Under the pieces are notes generated by a model. It was given only the letters and a program-made list of their open reading frames with translations. It was not told where the DNA came from and ran no database searches. 64,000 nucleotides of DNA, from positions 8,432,001-8,496,000 of the forward strand of contig NZ_CP030050.1 in NCBI RefSeq assembly GCF_015291705.1. The letters run 5' to 3'. Below are positions 27,110 to 36,170 of the stretch, piece by piece. Position numbers and translations under genes: made by a program. Within the stretch, counting starts at the first letter, position 1. Each line of letters opens with the position of its first letter. This DNA is from Bradyrhizobium arachidis (GTDB taxonomy: Bacteria > Pseudomonadota > Alphaproteobacteria > Rhizobiales > Xanthobacteraceae).

Positions 27110-28312
27110 CTATGTCTGCTGAACAAGCGAATGCAACGCCTTCACTGCGGCTTCCCGGCTCTCCGCGGGGATGAGCAGACTGACCGAATGCGGCGACAAA
27201 ACGTAGGTGTCGGGGACAATCCCGTGACCCCTGAGAACCTGCAACGCCCTGAACGGCAATTCCGACGAAACGCCGCCGAAGCAGGTGAGACTCACCGAGC
27301 TCGAAGCCTCGCGCCGCCTGCGAAGGTCGTTGGCGTGCTCCAGCGTGCGCAGCAGGGCATCCAGCCACTCCGTATCGCAGGCCAGGGTCATGCTGGTTTT
27401 TCCTGCGGCGAAGTGTGATGCAAGGAGCTGCGGCCAGGACAGGCTGTTTTGCTTGAGATGCTGCGCGAGTTTCTCGAAACCGTGATTGAGATCGCTGGAA
27501 TCGATTTCCACATGCTCGATGCGCGCTATCGAGTTGACGGCCAGAACCTTCCCGTTTTCCATGCCCAAAACCTCTTTCATCACTTGCGTGCTGTGCTCGA
27601 CGCCACCCCACTGCTTGAGGACCAGAGGCACGTCCTGACTTTGCGCCAGCTCGACGCTGCGAAAATGCAGGATCTTTGCACCCCAGAAACACATCTCCGA
27701 CAGCGATGCGAAATCGACCTGCCGGAGTGGCTTTGCGTCCTTCACGATGCGCGGATCCGCCGAACAAATGCCGTCGACCTCCTTGATGATTTCACAGCGT
27801 TCGGCTTTCAGCGCCGCAGCCATCGCAACCGCCGTGGTGTCGCTGCCGCCCCGGCCGAGGGTGGTGATTTCCCTGGTCGCCGGGTTCACACCTTGAAATC
27901 CTGCCAGCACGACAACGCGGCCGCGATCGAGCTCCTCACGCACGCGAACGGGCCGAACATCCAGAATGCGTGCGGCGGAATGGGAGTCGTCTGTCATCAC
28001 GCCAGCCTGGCTGCCGGTGAAGCTGATTGCAGCCACGCCGAGATCGGAAAGCGCCATGCTCATCAGGGACATGCTGATGCGCTCACCCGTCGTCAGCAGC
28101 ATATCGAGCTCGCGGCGGTTGGGAGTCGGGCTGACCTGATGAGCCATCTGGATCAACTGGTCGGTGGTCGTGCCCATGGCGGAGACGATCGCGACGACAC
28201 GATGACCGCGGCCGTGCAGGTCGGCGAGACTGCGCGCAACCGCGCGAATCTTCGCCGGTGTTTCAAGGCAGACACCACCATATTTCTGCACGATGATGGG
28301 ATGGTTGCGCAT
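27110..28312 (-). CDS. Aspartate kinase-like protein
   Basis: 400 residues, about aspartokinase length. Kinase landmarks are present: VQKYGG near the N-terminus (usually KFGGTS; here KYGGVC), [32 protein letters not shown] (glycine-rich substrate/ATP loop) and [10 protein letters not shown]. The C-terminal 150 residues are ACT-like. The usual reaction is L-aspartate phosphorylation. It directly follows nagA with no gap, which is unusual; either a specialised aspartokinase travels with this cassette or the substrate has shifted. The final codons lie 15 bases from attachment copy 3. Confidence 0.82.
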   Translation of the reverse strand: MRNHPIIVQKYGGVCLETPAKIRAVARSLADLHGRGHRVVAIVSAMGTTTDQLIQMAHQVSPTPNRRELDMLLTTGERISMSLMSMALSDLGVAAISFTGSQAGVMTDDSHSAARILDVRPVRVREELDRGRVVVLAGFQGVNPATREITTLGRGGSDTTAVAMAAALKAERCEIIKEVDGICSADPRIVKDAKPLRQVDFASLSEMCFWGAKILHFRSVELAQSQDVPLVLKQWGGVEHSTQVMKEVLGMENGKVLAVNSIARIEHVEIDSSDLNHGFEKLAQHLKQNSLSWPQLLASHFAAGKTSMTLACDTEWLDALLRTLEHANDLRRRREASSSVSLTCFGGVSSELPFRALQVLRGHGIVPDTYVLSPHSVSLLIPAESREAAVKALHSLVQQT

Positions 28313-29542
28313 CTAGCCTCGCTCGGAAGCCGTGGCTGCCTCGCCCATCGAACCGACGCCGCCGATCCATGTGCCGACGACCTCAAAGTTCGGATTAAAG
28401 GCGACAAGATCCGCGCGGTATCCGGGCGCGATCCGTCCAAGGGCGGACCCAAGACCCAGAAATGCCGCGGGCGTCCGGGACGACATGATGAGGGCATCGA
28501 CGAGGGAGATTCCAACGAGCGCAACAGCGTTGCGGACCGCCTCGATCATGGTGAGGTGAGCGCCCGCGAGTGTGCCATCACTGCCGGTCAGGCGATTGTC
28601 GTGCAACGTGATCTGCCGTCCTTGCAGCAGGAATTGCCGGTCGTCCGTGCCTACCAACGGCATGGCATCGCTGACCAGCATCAATCGATCGCGTCCCTTG
28701 CAGCGGAAGGCAACGCGCAAAGCGGCGCGGTCAACGTGAATGCCGTCGCAGATGATTCCGGCAAACAGCCGGTCATCCTCCAGCGCGGCGCCCACCAGGC
28801 CCGGCTCCCGGGCGCTCAACTGCGACATGGCGTTGAACAAATGGGTCACCCCCGAGATACCGTGATCGACCGCCTGCCGGATCTCGGCTGCGCTGGCATC
28901 GCTGTGGCCAGCTGCGATACGCAATCCGGCGCCGACCAATTCATCGATCATGGAGGCGGGCACGCATTCCGGGGCCAAGGTCACCATCGAGCGGCCGCGA
29001 TCCCCGAAGCTTTTGATGGCGGCGAGGTCGCGCCGATCGGGCACGCGTATCTCGGCTTCCGGATGAATGCCCTTGCGAGACCTGTTGAGCGCCGGACCTT
29101 CCAGATGAAAGCCGAGCACGCCGGGAATATCGAGGCACCCCTCGGCTGCTACGGCCAATCGTTCGACGACCTCGGGTCGATCGGTGATGAGAGTAGGCAA
29201 GCAGCCCGTGGTTCCGGCCTTGCGGTGCGCCTCGACGATGCGTCGAACGCCGGCCTCCGTCGGCTGGTCGTTGAGAAGAACGCCCCCGCCTCCGTTCACC
29301 TGGATGTCGATGAATGCGGGTGCAAGGATCGCATCGTGGGGAAGGCGGATTGACGCCGGCGCGGCCTCCTCGAAGCTGATGCTTTCAATCCGTCCCTGCG
29401 AGATCGTGACCGACCCCGGCCCGTGCATGTCGGTCCCATCAAAGATGTGCTGTGCGGCAATCGTGAGAGAGGTAGAACCAGCGTGGCCCATCAGTATCGA
29501 TCCGGGAATGGCCGTCACGGACTCGTGAGGCGTCTCTGCCAA
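28313..29542 (-). CDS. nagA: N-acetylglucosamine-6-phosphate deacetylase
   Basis: 409 residues. Amidohydrolase-fold NagA landmarks are visible: APAFIDIQVNGGGG, the HLEGP glutamate ligand, AGHSDA, THLFNAMS, and VSDAMPLVG with the catalytic Asp. It converts GlcNAc-6-P to glucosamine-6-P and acetate. The stop codon is immediately followed by the aspartokinase start. It is divergent from the kinase-murQ-SIS operon, so all five genes probably share the control region 29543-29609. Confidence 0.9.
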   Translation of the reverse strand: MAETPHESVTAIPGSILMGHAGSTSLTIAAQHIFDGTDMHGPGSVTISQGRIESISFEEAAPASIRLPHDAILAPAFIDIQVNGGGGVLLNDQPTEAGVRRIVEAHRKAGTTGCLPTLITDRPEVVERLAVAAEGCLDIPGVLGFHLEGPALNRSRKGIHPEAEIRVPDRRDLAAIKSFGDRGRSMVTLAPECVPASMIDELVGAGLRIAAGHSDASAAEIRQAVDHGISGVTHLFNAMSQLSAREPGLVGAALEDDRLFAGIICDGIHVDRAALRVAFRCKGRDRLMLVSDAMPLVGTDDRQFLLQGRQITLHDNRLTGSDGTLAGAHLTMIEAVRNAVALVGISLVDALIMSSRTPAAFLGLGSALGRIAPGYRADLVAFNPNFEVVGTWIGGVGSMGEAATASERG

Positions 29543-29609
29543 AAGAGTTCATATGTACGCCACGGGGACCTTGTGCGGACCCGAAGCGAAACCTTCGCGT
29601 TAACGTTCC

Positions 29610-30548
29610 ATGGGAACAAAAGGTACCACGTATCTCGGCATTGATGGGGGCGGAACCCGCTGTCGCGCCCGGATCGAAGACGAAAACGGCACGGCGCTCG
29701 GAGAAGCGAACTCGGGACCGGCCACGACGCGGATTGGCGTTGACAAGGCCTGGCCGTCCATCATGGAGGCCACGGAAGCTGCGGCCACACAGGCCGGACT
29801 GAGCCGCGAGGATTTCGCGCAAATGCACGCCGGTATTGGCCTTGCCGGTATTGGCCGCCGGGGCGCGAAAGCGGCGCTCAGCAAAATCGCGCATCCCTTT
29901 GCGTCCGTTAACTTCATCGGCGACGGCCTCGCGGCCTGTCTTGGCGCCCATAGCGGCGCGGACGGGGCAATCGTCGTGGCCGGCACGGGCTCGGTCGGTG
30001 TCGGCCTGGTCGACGGCCGCGAGATCCGTCTCGCCGGTTACGGTTTTCCCGTGTCGGACGAAGGCAGCGGCGCCGACATCGGCCTACAGGTTGTCCGACT
30101 GGCGCTGCGGGCTGCGGATCGCCGCCGCGAGTTGACGCCATTGCTTGAAGAGGTGCTGGGCGCATTCGACCATGATCCCTATCAGGCGGTGGCCTGGTCC
30201 GAACAAGCCAGAGCCACGGACTACGCCGCATTCGCACCGATCGTGATGCGGCACGCCAATCAGGGCGATCCGGTCGGCCGCCGCATTGTCGAACGCGCCG
30301 CCGATGCCATTGGCGATCTGCTCGATCTATTCCTGGCGAGAGGAACCTATCGGCTCTCGCTGGTGGGTGGGCTCGCGGATGCCATTACGCCGTGGCTGAC
30401 GCCCGACCTGCGTACCCGCCTGAAGCGTCCTGACGCCGACGCAACAGCCGGAGCGTTACTGGTCGCGCGAGGGCGGCTGGACCTACCCACGCTGGCCCTG
30501 CCCGGGAGAGAAACCGACCATGAACAGGCTCCGAAGTTCCGCGTTTGA
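29610..30548 (+). CDS. BadF/BadG-type sugar kinase, probable N-acetylglucosamine/glucosamine kinase
   Basis: 312 residues of the ASKHA fold: phosphate-1 loop LGIDGGGTRCRA, phosphate-2 VAGTGSVGVG, and VSDEGSGADIG typical of GlcNAc/glucosamine kinases. It phosphorylates amino sugars entering the cytoplasm, feeding NagA and the SIS deaminase. Its end overlaps murQ by 29 bases. It starts 67 bases from the divergent nagA start. Confidence 0.85.
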   Translation: MGTKGTTYLGIDGGGTRCRARIEDENGTALGEANSGPATTRIGVDKAWPSIMEATEAAATQAGLSREDFAQMHAGIGLAGIGRRGAKAALSKIAHPFASVNFIGDGLAACLGAHSGADGAIVVAGTGSVGVGLVDGREIRLAGYGFPVSDEGSGADIGLQVVRLALRAADRRRELTPLLEEVLGAFDHDPYQAVAWSEQARATDYAAFAPIVMRHANQGDPVGRRIVERAADAIGDLLDLFLARGTYRLSLVGGLADAITPWLTPDLRTRLKRPDADATAGALLVARGRLDLPTLALPGRETDHEQAPKFRV

Positions 30549-31536
30549 TGGCGCTTGGATCAACAGTATGGCCACCGAAGACGTCGATCTAAGATTTGCC
30601 GACCTTGATGCATGGCCGCTGACGTCAGCGATGGAAGCGATGTGGGAGGGTCAGCTTGCGGCGGTCGCTGCGATCGGTCATGCCCTCCCCTCGATCACCG
30701 CGGCGACCGAAGCGGCCCAAGCGGCGCTGGGCGATCACGGTCGCCTTGTCTACGTCGGCGCCGGCACCTCGGGACGCGTGGCGGTCCAGGACGGCGCCGA
30801 GCTGACGCCGACCTTCGCCTGGCCCAAAGAGCGCGTCCGCTTCATCGTCGCCGGCGGAGACAGTGCCTTCGTCGCCAGCATCGAGGGTGCGGAGGATGAC
30901 ATCGATGATGCGGTCGCACAGATCAATGCCGCGCGGCTCACGCCGCATGATGTAGTGATTGCGGTAGCCGCCAGCGGGACGACGCCGTTCACGGTCGCGG
31001 CGCTGCAGCAGGCAGGCTCCTGCGGTGCAGTGACGGTCGGTGTCGCCAACAACCCTGGCACCGCACTGCTGGCATCGGCCAGGTTTCCGATCCTGATCGA
31101 GACCGGCCGCGAGCTGATCGCCGGCTCCACGCGGATGAAGGCGGGCACCGCGCAGAAGGTCGTGCTCAACCTGATCTCCTCGGGAATCATGCTGCGTCTT
31201 GGCCGGGTGTATCGCGGCATGATGGTGAACATGCAGCCGACCAATGCCAAGCTGAAGCGGCGCGCCGAGGCCATGGTGGCGCAAATCGCCGACTGCGATC
31301 CGTCGCACGCGGCACGCTCGCTGGAGCAGGCCGAAGGAGACGTCAAGACGGCGGTCCTTCTGGCGCTGGGCGTCGACAGGACTGATGCGGAGACCATTCT
31401 GAAAGACGGCGACGGCAATCTCCGGCGCGTGTTTGCCGAGCTCGCCGGGAATCCGGACTCGCACCGGGACTCGCATCGTGACCAGCCTCCCAAGGCGCCG
31501 GCGGCACGCAAGCAAGGCGGAGCGGTTGAGTCATGA
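30520..31536 (+). CDS. murQ: N-acetylmuramic acid 6-phosphate etherase
   Basis: 338 residues (ATG 30520; a second ATG at 30568 begins the conserved part). SIS-domain signature motifs of MurQ are clear: YVGAGTSGRVAVQDG, VAASGTTPFT and AGSTRMKAGTAQKVVLNL. It removes the lactyl ether from MurNAc-6-P, giving GlcNAc-6-P for NagA. It overlaps the kinase before it and the SIS gene after it (ATGA). The set indicates recycling or scavenging of peptidoglycan sugars. Confidence 0.92.
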   Translation: MNRLRSSAFDGAWINSMATEDVDLRFADLDAWPLTSAMEAMWEGQLAAVAAIGHALPSITAATEAAQAALGDHGRLVYVGAGTSGRVAVQDGAELTPTFAWPKERVRFIVAGGDSAFVASIEGAEDDIDDAVAQINAARLTPHDVVIAVAASGTTPFTVAALQQAGSCGAVTVGVANNPGTALLASARFPILIETGRELIAGSTRMKAGTAQKVVLNLISSGIMLRLGRVYRGMMVNMQPTNAKLKRRAEAMVAQIADCDPSHAARSLEQAEGDVKTAVLLALGVDRTDAETILKDGDGNLRRVFAELAGNPDSHRDSHRDQPPKAPAARKQGGAVES

Positions 31537-32546
31537 CAACATCCGCGATGGCGAGTGAAATCGGGGAAAGCGCCGATACCGTCGCGAAAATCATTCGTAG
31601 CCGTCCCGCCACGCGCGACATCGCGCAGCGAATTGAGCTTGGCTCCGTCCCCTTGTGCGTCGTGTGTGGTCGGGGAAGCTCCGGACATGCCGGGGTTTTC
31701 CTGAGATACCTTGTCGAGACGCGGCTTCGCCTTCCCGTTTCAGCAAGTGCTCCCTCGGTGATCACGGCATTTCGCACGCCCTTGATGCTGCGCGATGCGC
31801 TTTTCATCGTGATCTCGCAATCCGGGCGCAGCCCGGATCTCGTCGCAGCGACAAGGTGGGCGCGCGCTTCGGGCGCCCACACCGTTGCCATCGTCAATAC
31901 GACGTCGTCGCCGGTGGCTGACGAAGCGGAGTTCGTCGTTCCGATCGAAGCCGGCCAAGAGCACTCCGTAGCGGCGACAAAGACCGTCATCGGCTCGATG
32001 GCCGCCAGTGCCGGACTGGTTGCCGAGCTGGCACAAGATCGTGCGCTGCGGTCAGCCCTCGACAGGCTGCCCGAGCGCCTGCACCGCGCGCTGGCGCTCG
32101 ACTGGTCCGAGATCGCTGATGATCTCGCCAAGGCGTCAGCTGTGTTTGTGGCGGCTCGGGGCCTGGCCCTGGGCTCGGCGAAGGAGATCGCGCTCAAGCT
32201 TTCGGAAATCCTGCGCCTGCCCTCCATCGGCCTGAGCGCCGCCGAGCTGCAGCATGGGCCACGAGCGGCGCTGTCGTCGCGCACGCCCGTCGTCATGATG
32301 CGCCTCATGGATGAAACGGCGGCCACGGTTGACGCACTTGCGGAGGAATTGCGTGAGCAAAAGATCGCGCTGCATCTCTGCGGCGGACCGCATGGCTCGC
32401 TGCCCTGGTTGGCCGAGGGTGACCCTGTCACCGACGCGATCACCATGCTCGTTCCGGCCTATCGGATGATCGAGCAGGCGGCATGCGCCCGCGGATTTGA
32501 CCCGGATCGCCCCCCTCGCCTGAGCAAGATTACCGAGACGTTTTGA
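31533..32546 (+). CDS. SIS-domain glucosamine-6-phosphate deaminase-like protein (GlmS C-half type)
   Basis: 337 residues with two SIS domains. Motifs GRGSSGHAG, SQSGRSPD, EHSVAATKT and AAELQHGPRA match the isomerase half of GlmS without the glutaminase half, the pattern of NagB-II/AgaS-type deaminases. It converts glucosamine-6-P to fructose-6-P and ammonia, completing the route from MurNAc-6-P or GlcNAc. It overlaps murQ by four bases and ends 28 bases before the arm of attachment copy 4. Confidence 0.87.
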   Translation: MTTSAMASEIGESADTVAKIIRSRPATRDIAQRIELGSVPLCVVCGRGSSGHAGVFLRYLVETRLRLPVSASAPSVITAFRTPLMLRDALFIVISQSGRSPDLVAATRWARASGAHTVAIVNTTSSPVADEAEFVVPIEAGQEHSVAATKTVIGSMAASAGLVAELAQDRALRSALDRLPERLHRALALDWSEIADDLAKASAVFVAARGLALGSAKEIALKLSEILRLPSIGLSAAELQHGPRAALSSRTPVVMMRLMDETAATVDALAEELREQKIALHLCGGPHGSLPWLAEGDPVTDAITMLVPAYRMIEQAACARGFDPDRPPRLSKITETF

Positions 32547-32574
32547 CAACTGCCTGATCGCTGGCTGGCGACCA

Positions 32575-32723
32575 CGCACCAGTTTCGCACCAGAAACGGC
32601 GTAGACGAAACGCGACGAACGCGATCAAACCAGAATGAAAACGTAAGAAAATCAACGAACACGCCCTTTATCCCGTCACTCATAACGGTCTGGTTGCAGG
32701 TTCGAGTCCTGCCAGGCCCACCA
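32575..32723 (+). repeat. Element right end plus tRNA(CAU) attachment core, copy 4
   Basis: The arm CGCACCAGTTTCGCACCAG at 32575-32593 matches copies 1 and 2 and is again 103 bp before the core (32678-32723). The core has two changes: the first base is A, and the acceptor strand reads CAGGCCC instead of CGGGCCC. This is the right boundary of the amino-sugar cassette. Confidence 0.82.
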
Positions 32724-33079
32724 CGCTTCGCCCTACGGGCTACGCGTGACGCAGCCGCGCGGAGAACGAGGGGCGGAGCGTGGTGTGCGGCGTAGCCTAG
32801 ACGAAGTGAGAGCGAAGACGGACGAACTGCTGCGAAACGGGCGAAGGCTGAGGCGCCGAAGCCCAACGGGCGAAGGCGGGCTGTAAAATCAATTCCTTGG
32901 GCCCTTACCGAATTTTCCGGTGGACTGGCTGATTTTGTTGAAGCCAGACATGAGCAAGATCACCACACTCCCCGTTGCGACACGCGACATTCGCGCGTGC
33001 ATCCAGCGGCGGATGTGTGGCGCCGCGGCTACCTTCTCTTGCCTCTCTCACGCCTGGCTCTCTCATTTTGGGACTGAAC
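32724..33079. other. Intergenic stretch after attachment copy 4
   Basis: No convincing gene. The first 160 bases (CGCTTCGCCCTACGGGC and following) are G-rich with short self-complementary pieces, resembling dispersed intergenic repeats of Bradyrhizobium. The rest is the upstream region of the amidohydrolase. Longer frames here (for example from 32920) are shadows of that gene. Confidence 0.4.
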
Positions 33080-34729
33080 ATGCGCAAGGTTCTGGCGATT
33101 TTGGTGATCTCGTGCTGGGCCAATTTGGCTTACGCACAAAAGGCCGACCTCGTTGTCACGAACGCAAAAATCGTGACGCTGGATTCTGCATCGACGATCG
33201 CGCAGGCTCTCGCGGTCCGCGAAGGCAAGATCGTTGCAGTTGGCGGCAACGATGCCATGGAAGGCCTGATCGGGCCCGCGACGCGCCGCGTCGACGCAGG
33301 CGGACGCACGATCATTCCGGGATTGATCGATTCCCATATTCACGCCGTGCGCGCCGGCCTGACCTACGCAACCGAGGTCAACTGGATCGGCGCAAAAACG
33401 GTTCGAGAGGCCATGGAACGCTTGCGCCAGGCGGCAAAAGCGCGCCCGGCGTCCTGGATCATCGTGGCCGGTGGCTGGAGCGAGCTGCAGTTTGCGGAGA
33501 AGCGGCGGCCAACCCTGGCCGAGGTGATGTCGGCAGTTCCCGACAATCCGGCTTACATCCAGCTGTTCTATTCGGCGGTGCTGATGACGCCGAAAGCGCA
33601 GCAAGCGCTCGGGATATCCGCGGATCAGTTGCCGGCCGGAATCACGGCCGAGCGCGCCGCATCGGGCGAGACCACGGGCTGGTTCAACGGCTCCATTGTC
33701 AGCATTTCCGCGCTGTTCGATCGCCTGCCGAGGCCGAATTTCGAAGACAATGTCGCCGGGACCCGGCAGTTCTTCACCGAGCTCAATCGCCTCGGAATTA
33801 CCGGTATCGTGGATCCCGGCGGCTTCAGCATTTATCCCAGCCACTACGCCGCCTTGCAAAAGCTTTGGCGCGAGAAATCACTTTCGGTGCGAGTCGCCTT
33901 CAGCCTGTTCGCGCAGAATGTCGGCGCGGAATTCGAGGAGTACAAGAGTCTCACGCCGTTCCTGCCGATGGGATTCGGCGACGACATGCTGCGATTCAAC
34001 GGAATCGGCGAGCGGATCACCGGCGCCATGTACAACAACAACGCGCCCGACGCGGCCGCCAGGGACAAGTTCCTCGAGATCGTTCGCTGGGCAGCCAAAC
34101 AAGGGCTTACCGTCACCATCCACTGGCAGGAAGACAAATCCGTCCACCAACTCCTGGACCTGTATGAAGAGGTCAACAAGGAGACGCCGATCGCGCCGCT
34201 GCGCTGGTCGATCGCCCATCTCGACAACGCCTCGTCCGAAACGCTGGCGCGCATGAAGGCCCTCGGTGTCGGCTGGACCATGCAGGACGCCATGTACCTC
34301 GGAGGCGACCGCATCGTGGCGCAGGCGGGCGAAGCCGCGCGCAGCATGCCGCCCATCGTCACGGCGTTGCGCACGGGCGTCCATGTCGGAGCCGGCACGG
34401 ACGCGCATCGGGTCGCATCCTACAATCCGTTCGTCGCGCTGCAATGGATGCTCGACGGCCAGACCGTCGGCGGACTATCGACGCGCGGCCCGGACGAAAC
34501 ACCCAGCCGCGAAGATGCCTTGCGCCTGTACACGGTGGGAAGCGCCTGGTTCTGCTTCGACGAGACGCGGCGCGGCACGCTCGAAAGCGGCAAGCTCGCC
34601 GACTTCGTGATTCTCGATCGGGATTTCATGTCCGTCCCCGTCGAGCAAATCGGCGCCACGACGTCGCTGCTGACGGTCGTGGGCGGCAAGGTGGTCCACG
34701 CAGCGGATGTTTTCGCGAGCGCGAAATAA
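33080..34729 (+). CDS. Exported YtcJ-type amidohydrolase
   Basis: 549 residues from ATG 33080, which begins a clear signal peptide (MRKVLAILVISCWANLAYAQ). The frame opens earlier at 32975 but that part has no conserved features. Amidohydrolase-family landmarks: the HxH metal motif in GLIDSHIHAVRAG, HWQEDKSVHQLLD, IAHLDN, and GTDAHRV with the metal-binding Asp. Export is unusual for this family and suggests action on an extracellular or periplasmic amide or ring compound. The stop codon is two bases from a remnant of the tRNA attachment core, so this gene fills its own cassette. Confidence 0.85.
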   Translation: MRKVLAILVISCWANLAYAQKADLVVTNAKIVTLDSASTIAQALAVREGKIVAVGGNDAMEGLIGPATRRVDAGGRTIIPGLIDSHIHAVRAGLTYATEVNWIGAKTVREAMERLRQAAKARPASWIIVAGGWSELQFAEKRRPTLAEVMSAVPDNPAYIQLFYSAVLMTPKAQQALGISADQLPAGITAERAASGETTGWFNGSIVSISALFDRLPRPNFEDNVAGTRQFFTELNRLGITGIVDPGGFSIYPSHYAALQKLWREKSLSVRVAFSLFAQNVGAEFEEYKSLTPFLPMGFGDDMLRFNGIGERITGAMYNNNAPDAAARDKFLEIVRWAAKQGLTVTIHWQEDKSVHQLLDLYEEVNKETPIAPLRWSIAHLDNASSETLARMKALGVGWTMQDAMYLGGDRIVAQAGEAARSMPPIVTALRTGVHVGAGTDAHRVASYNPFVALQWMLDGQTVGGLSTRGPDETPSREDALRLYTVGSAWFCFDETRRGTLESGKLADFVILDRDFMSVPVEQIGATTSLLTVVGGKVVHAADVFASAK

Positions 34730-34731
34730 TG

Positions 34732-34747
34732 CTGCCGGGGCCCACCA
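34732..34747 (+). repeat. Remnant of the tRNA attachment core
   Basis: CTGCCGGGGCCCACCA repeats the last 15 bases of the core with one extra G. It follows the amidohydrolase stop by two bases. Probably the decayed right end of that cassette. Confidence 0.55.
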
Positions 34748-34769
34748 GCAAATCAACTGTGTAAGTTCG

Positions 34770-35567
34770 TTATCGCAGCTTGCCGAGCCACAGCGCGGTG
34801 AGCGCCGAGCGATTGCTCACGCCGAACTTGGCGTAGATCGACTTGACGTGGAAATGCGTGGTGTTCGGACTTTGGTCGAGCCTCTGCGCGATCTGCTTTT
34901 CCGTGTCCCCGTCGAGCAGTGCGAGCAACACCCTGCGTTCGGCAGGCGTCAGGGGCGCCTCGGCGATGAGCAAACCGTGACTGAGCAGTTGCTGCCGGCA
35001 AAACCATCGCAAGGCGCGCATCACGAAGCCCAGACGCTGGGCGTCCTGCGCCGAGAAGCGTGGTGACTGTGTGTCGCGAAATACGAACAGGCGAATCCTC
35101 ACGTCGGCGTTGAGCGCGATGCGCACGGAAATGCTGTCGGCGAAGCCGACGTCCAGATAGTGCCGGCGATAGTGCTCGCCCTCAAACCATTCCGGCGGCA
35201 GTGCTTCGAACAGCAGACGGACGCGGAACGGCTCATCTCCCGACATCGATAGGATCTGAGACAGGTCGACGTTGTCGGACCACAGCTTATCGTACTGCTT
35301 CTGCACGGATGCCGCCACCGCCGGTATCGGATCCAGCACGCGGACGAGGCGCGGACGCCAGCCGAGCAAGGGATCGGCCCGCTTCGGCGAAGGCAATCGC
35401 ACGACCACACCCCATAGCACATTGCGTGCCGACAACATGGTGCGCAGTGCGGCCAGCAGATGTGTCAGTGCGGCGTCGCCGTCGCCGACGGAGAACTCGG
35501 CCAGCCGATCCCAAAGTGCATAGACATCTTGATTCTGCGGATTGGTGGAATCCGTGGATAGATACAT
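34770..35567 (-). CDS. LuxR-family transcriptional regulator
   Basis: 265 residues. A C-terminal LuxR-type helix-turn-helix (LTPAERRVLLALLDGDTEKQ to NRSALTALW, about 205-262) is clear. The N-terminal 200 residues match no sensor domain I recognise and lack the receiver pattern. Its ATG is preceded by a run of nine G separated by only two bases, a homopolymer that could alter translation if its length varies. It is convergent with the amidohydrolase; its target is unknown. Confidence 0.8.
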   Translation of the reverse strand: MYLSTDSTNPQNQDVYALWDRLAEFSVGDGDAALTHLLAALRTMLSARNVLWGVVVRLPSPKRADPLLGWRPRLVRVLDPIPAVAASVQKQYDKLWSDNVDLSQILSMSGDEPFRVRLLFEALPPEWFEGEHYRRHYLDVGFADSISVRIALNADVRIRLFVFRDTQSPRFSAQDAQRLGFVMRALRWFCRQQLLSHGLLIAEAPLTPAERRVLLALLDGDTEKQIAQRLDQSPNTTHFHVKSIYAKFGVSNRSALTALWLGKLR

Positions 35568-35731
35568 GTCCCCCCCCCGAAACGAGTGCGCAGGTCACCG
35601 ACCTTCGAGCAAGCATAGGAGACACCGGACCACCTTTCTAGGTAGTTCCCGGACGCATCAAGTGGCGCGATATTCAGTGCGGGTGTTGGGAAGACTGGCC
35701 TTCTCACCGTCACGATATTCGGAGATTAACG

Positions 35732-35923
35732 ATGCGCACAGCAACGGGCGCGCGCCGGCTTGACACGCCCGACGACGACCGGACGGAGCGGCGATGGCGT
35801 CTCGGCTTTTTCATCGCCCTATTCTGCGCCGTCTTGATTGCCCTCGCGGCCTTCGCGCAGGAGCAACCCGCTAAAGCGTTGATTCGACCCACCGGCCCGC
35901 TGCCGGCGATCAACATTCCCTGA
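35732..35923 (+). CDS. Small membrane-anchored protein
   Basis: 63 residues: a charged N-terminal 22 residues, one hydrophobic segment (LGFFIALFCAVLIALAAF) ending AQEQP, then a short proline-rich tail. It is either an exported peptide or a single-pass membrane protein. GGAG lies eight bases before the ATG, supporting translation. Function unknown; it belongs to a run of small membrane proteins. Confidence 0.55.
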   Translation: MRTATGARRLDTPDDDRTERRWRLGFFIALFCAVLIALAAFAQEQPAKALIRPTGPLPAINIP

Positions 35924-36019
35924 TCGGGCGCTGTTGACGCACCATTTGCCTGGAGCCGAGATTTCATTTGCATTGGAAATTGTGTGATCCAGACCGCTAG
36001 CGATTGGGCATGTTTGCTC

Positions 36020-36151
36020 ATGCTGATTTCAGTTTGCCTTGGGGCCTGCTTTGTCTGGGCATTCTGGGAGATCGAAGAAGCCCGCCGTCGCCGAGAATGG
36101 AATCGTGAGCTCGTGCGCGAAGCACGACGCTCGCTAACGCCCAGTCATTAG
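36020..36151 (+). CDS. Very small single-pass membrane protein
   Basis: 43 residues: a hydrophobic segment (MLISVCLGACFVWAFW) followed by a strongly charged cytoplasmic tail (EARRRREWNRELVREARR). This layout is typical of real small inner-membrane proteins. It sits 19 bases before the next small gene. No function can be assigned. Confidence 0.4.
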   Translation: MLISVCLGACFVWAFWEIEEARRRREWNRELVREARRSLTPSH

Positions 36152-36170
36152 CCAACTCCTGGAGATCATC

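Noticed and set aside
32920..34167. 415-residue plus-strand frame
   Set aside because: It is an Arg-rich shadow of the amidohydrolase in another frame.
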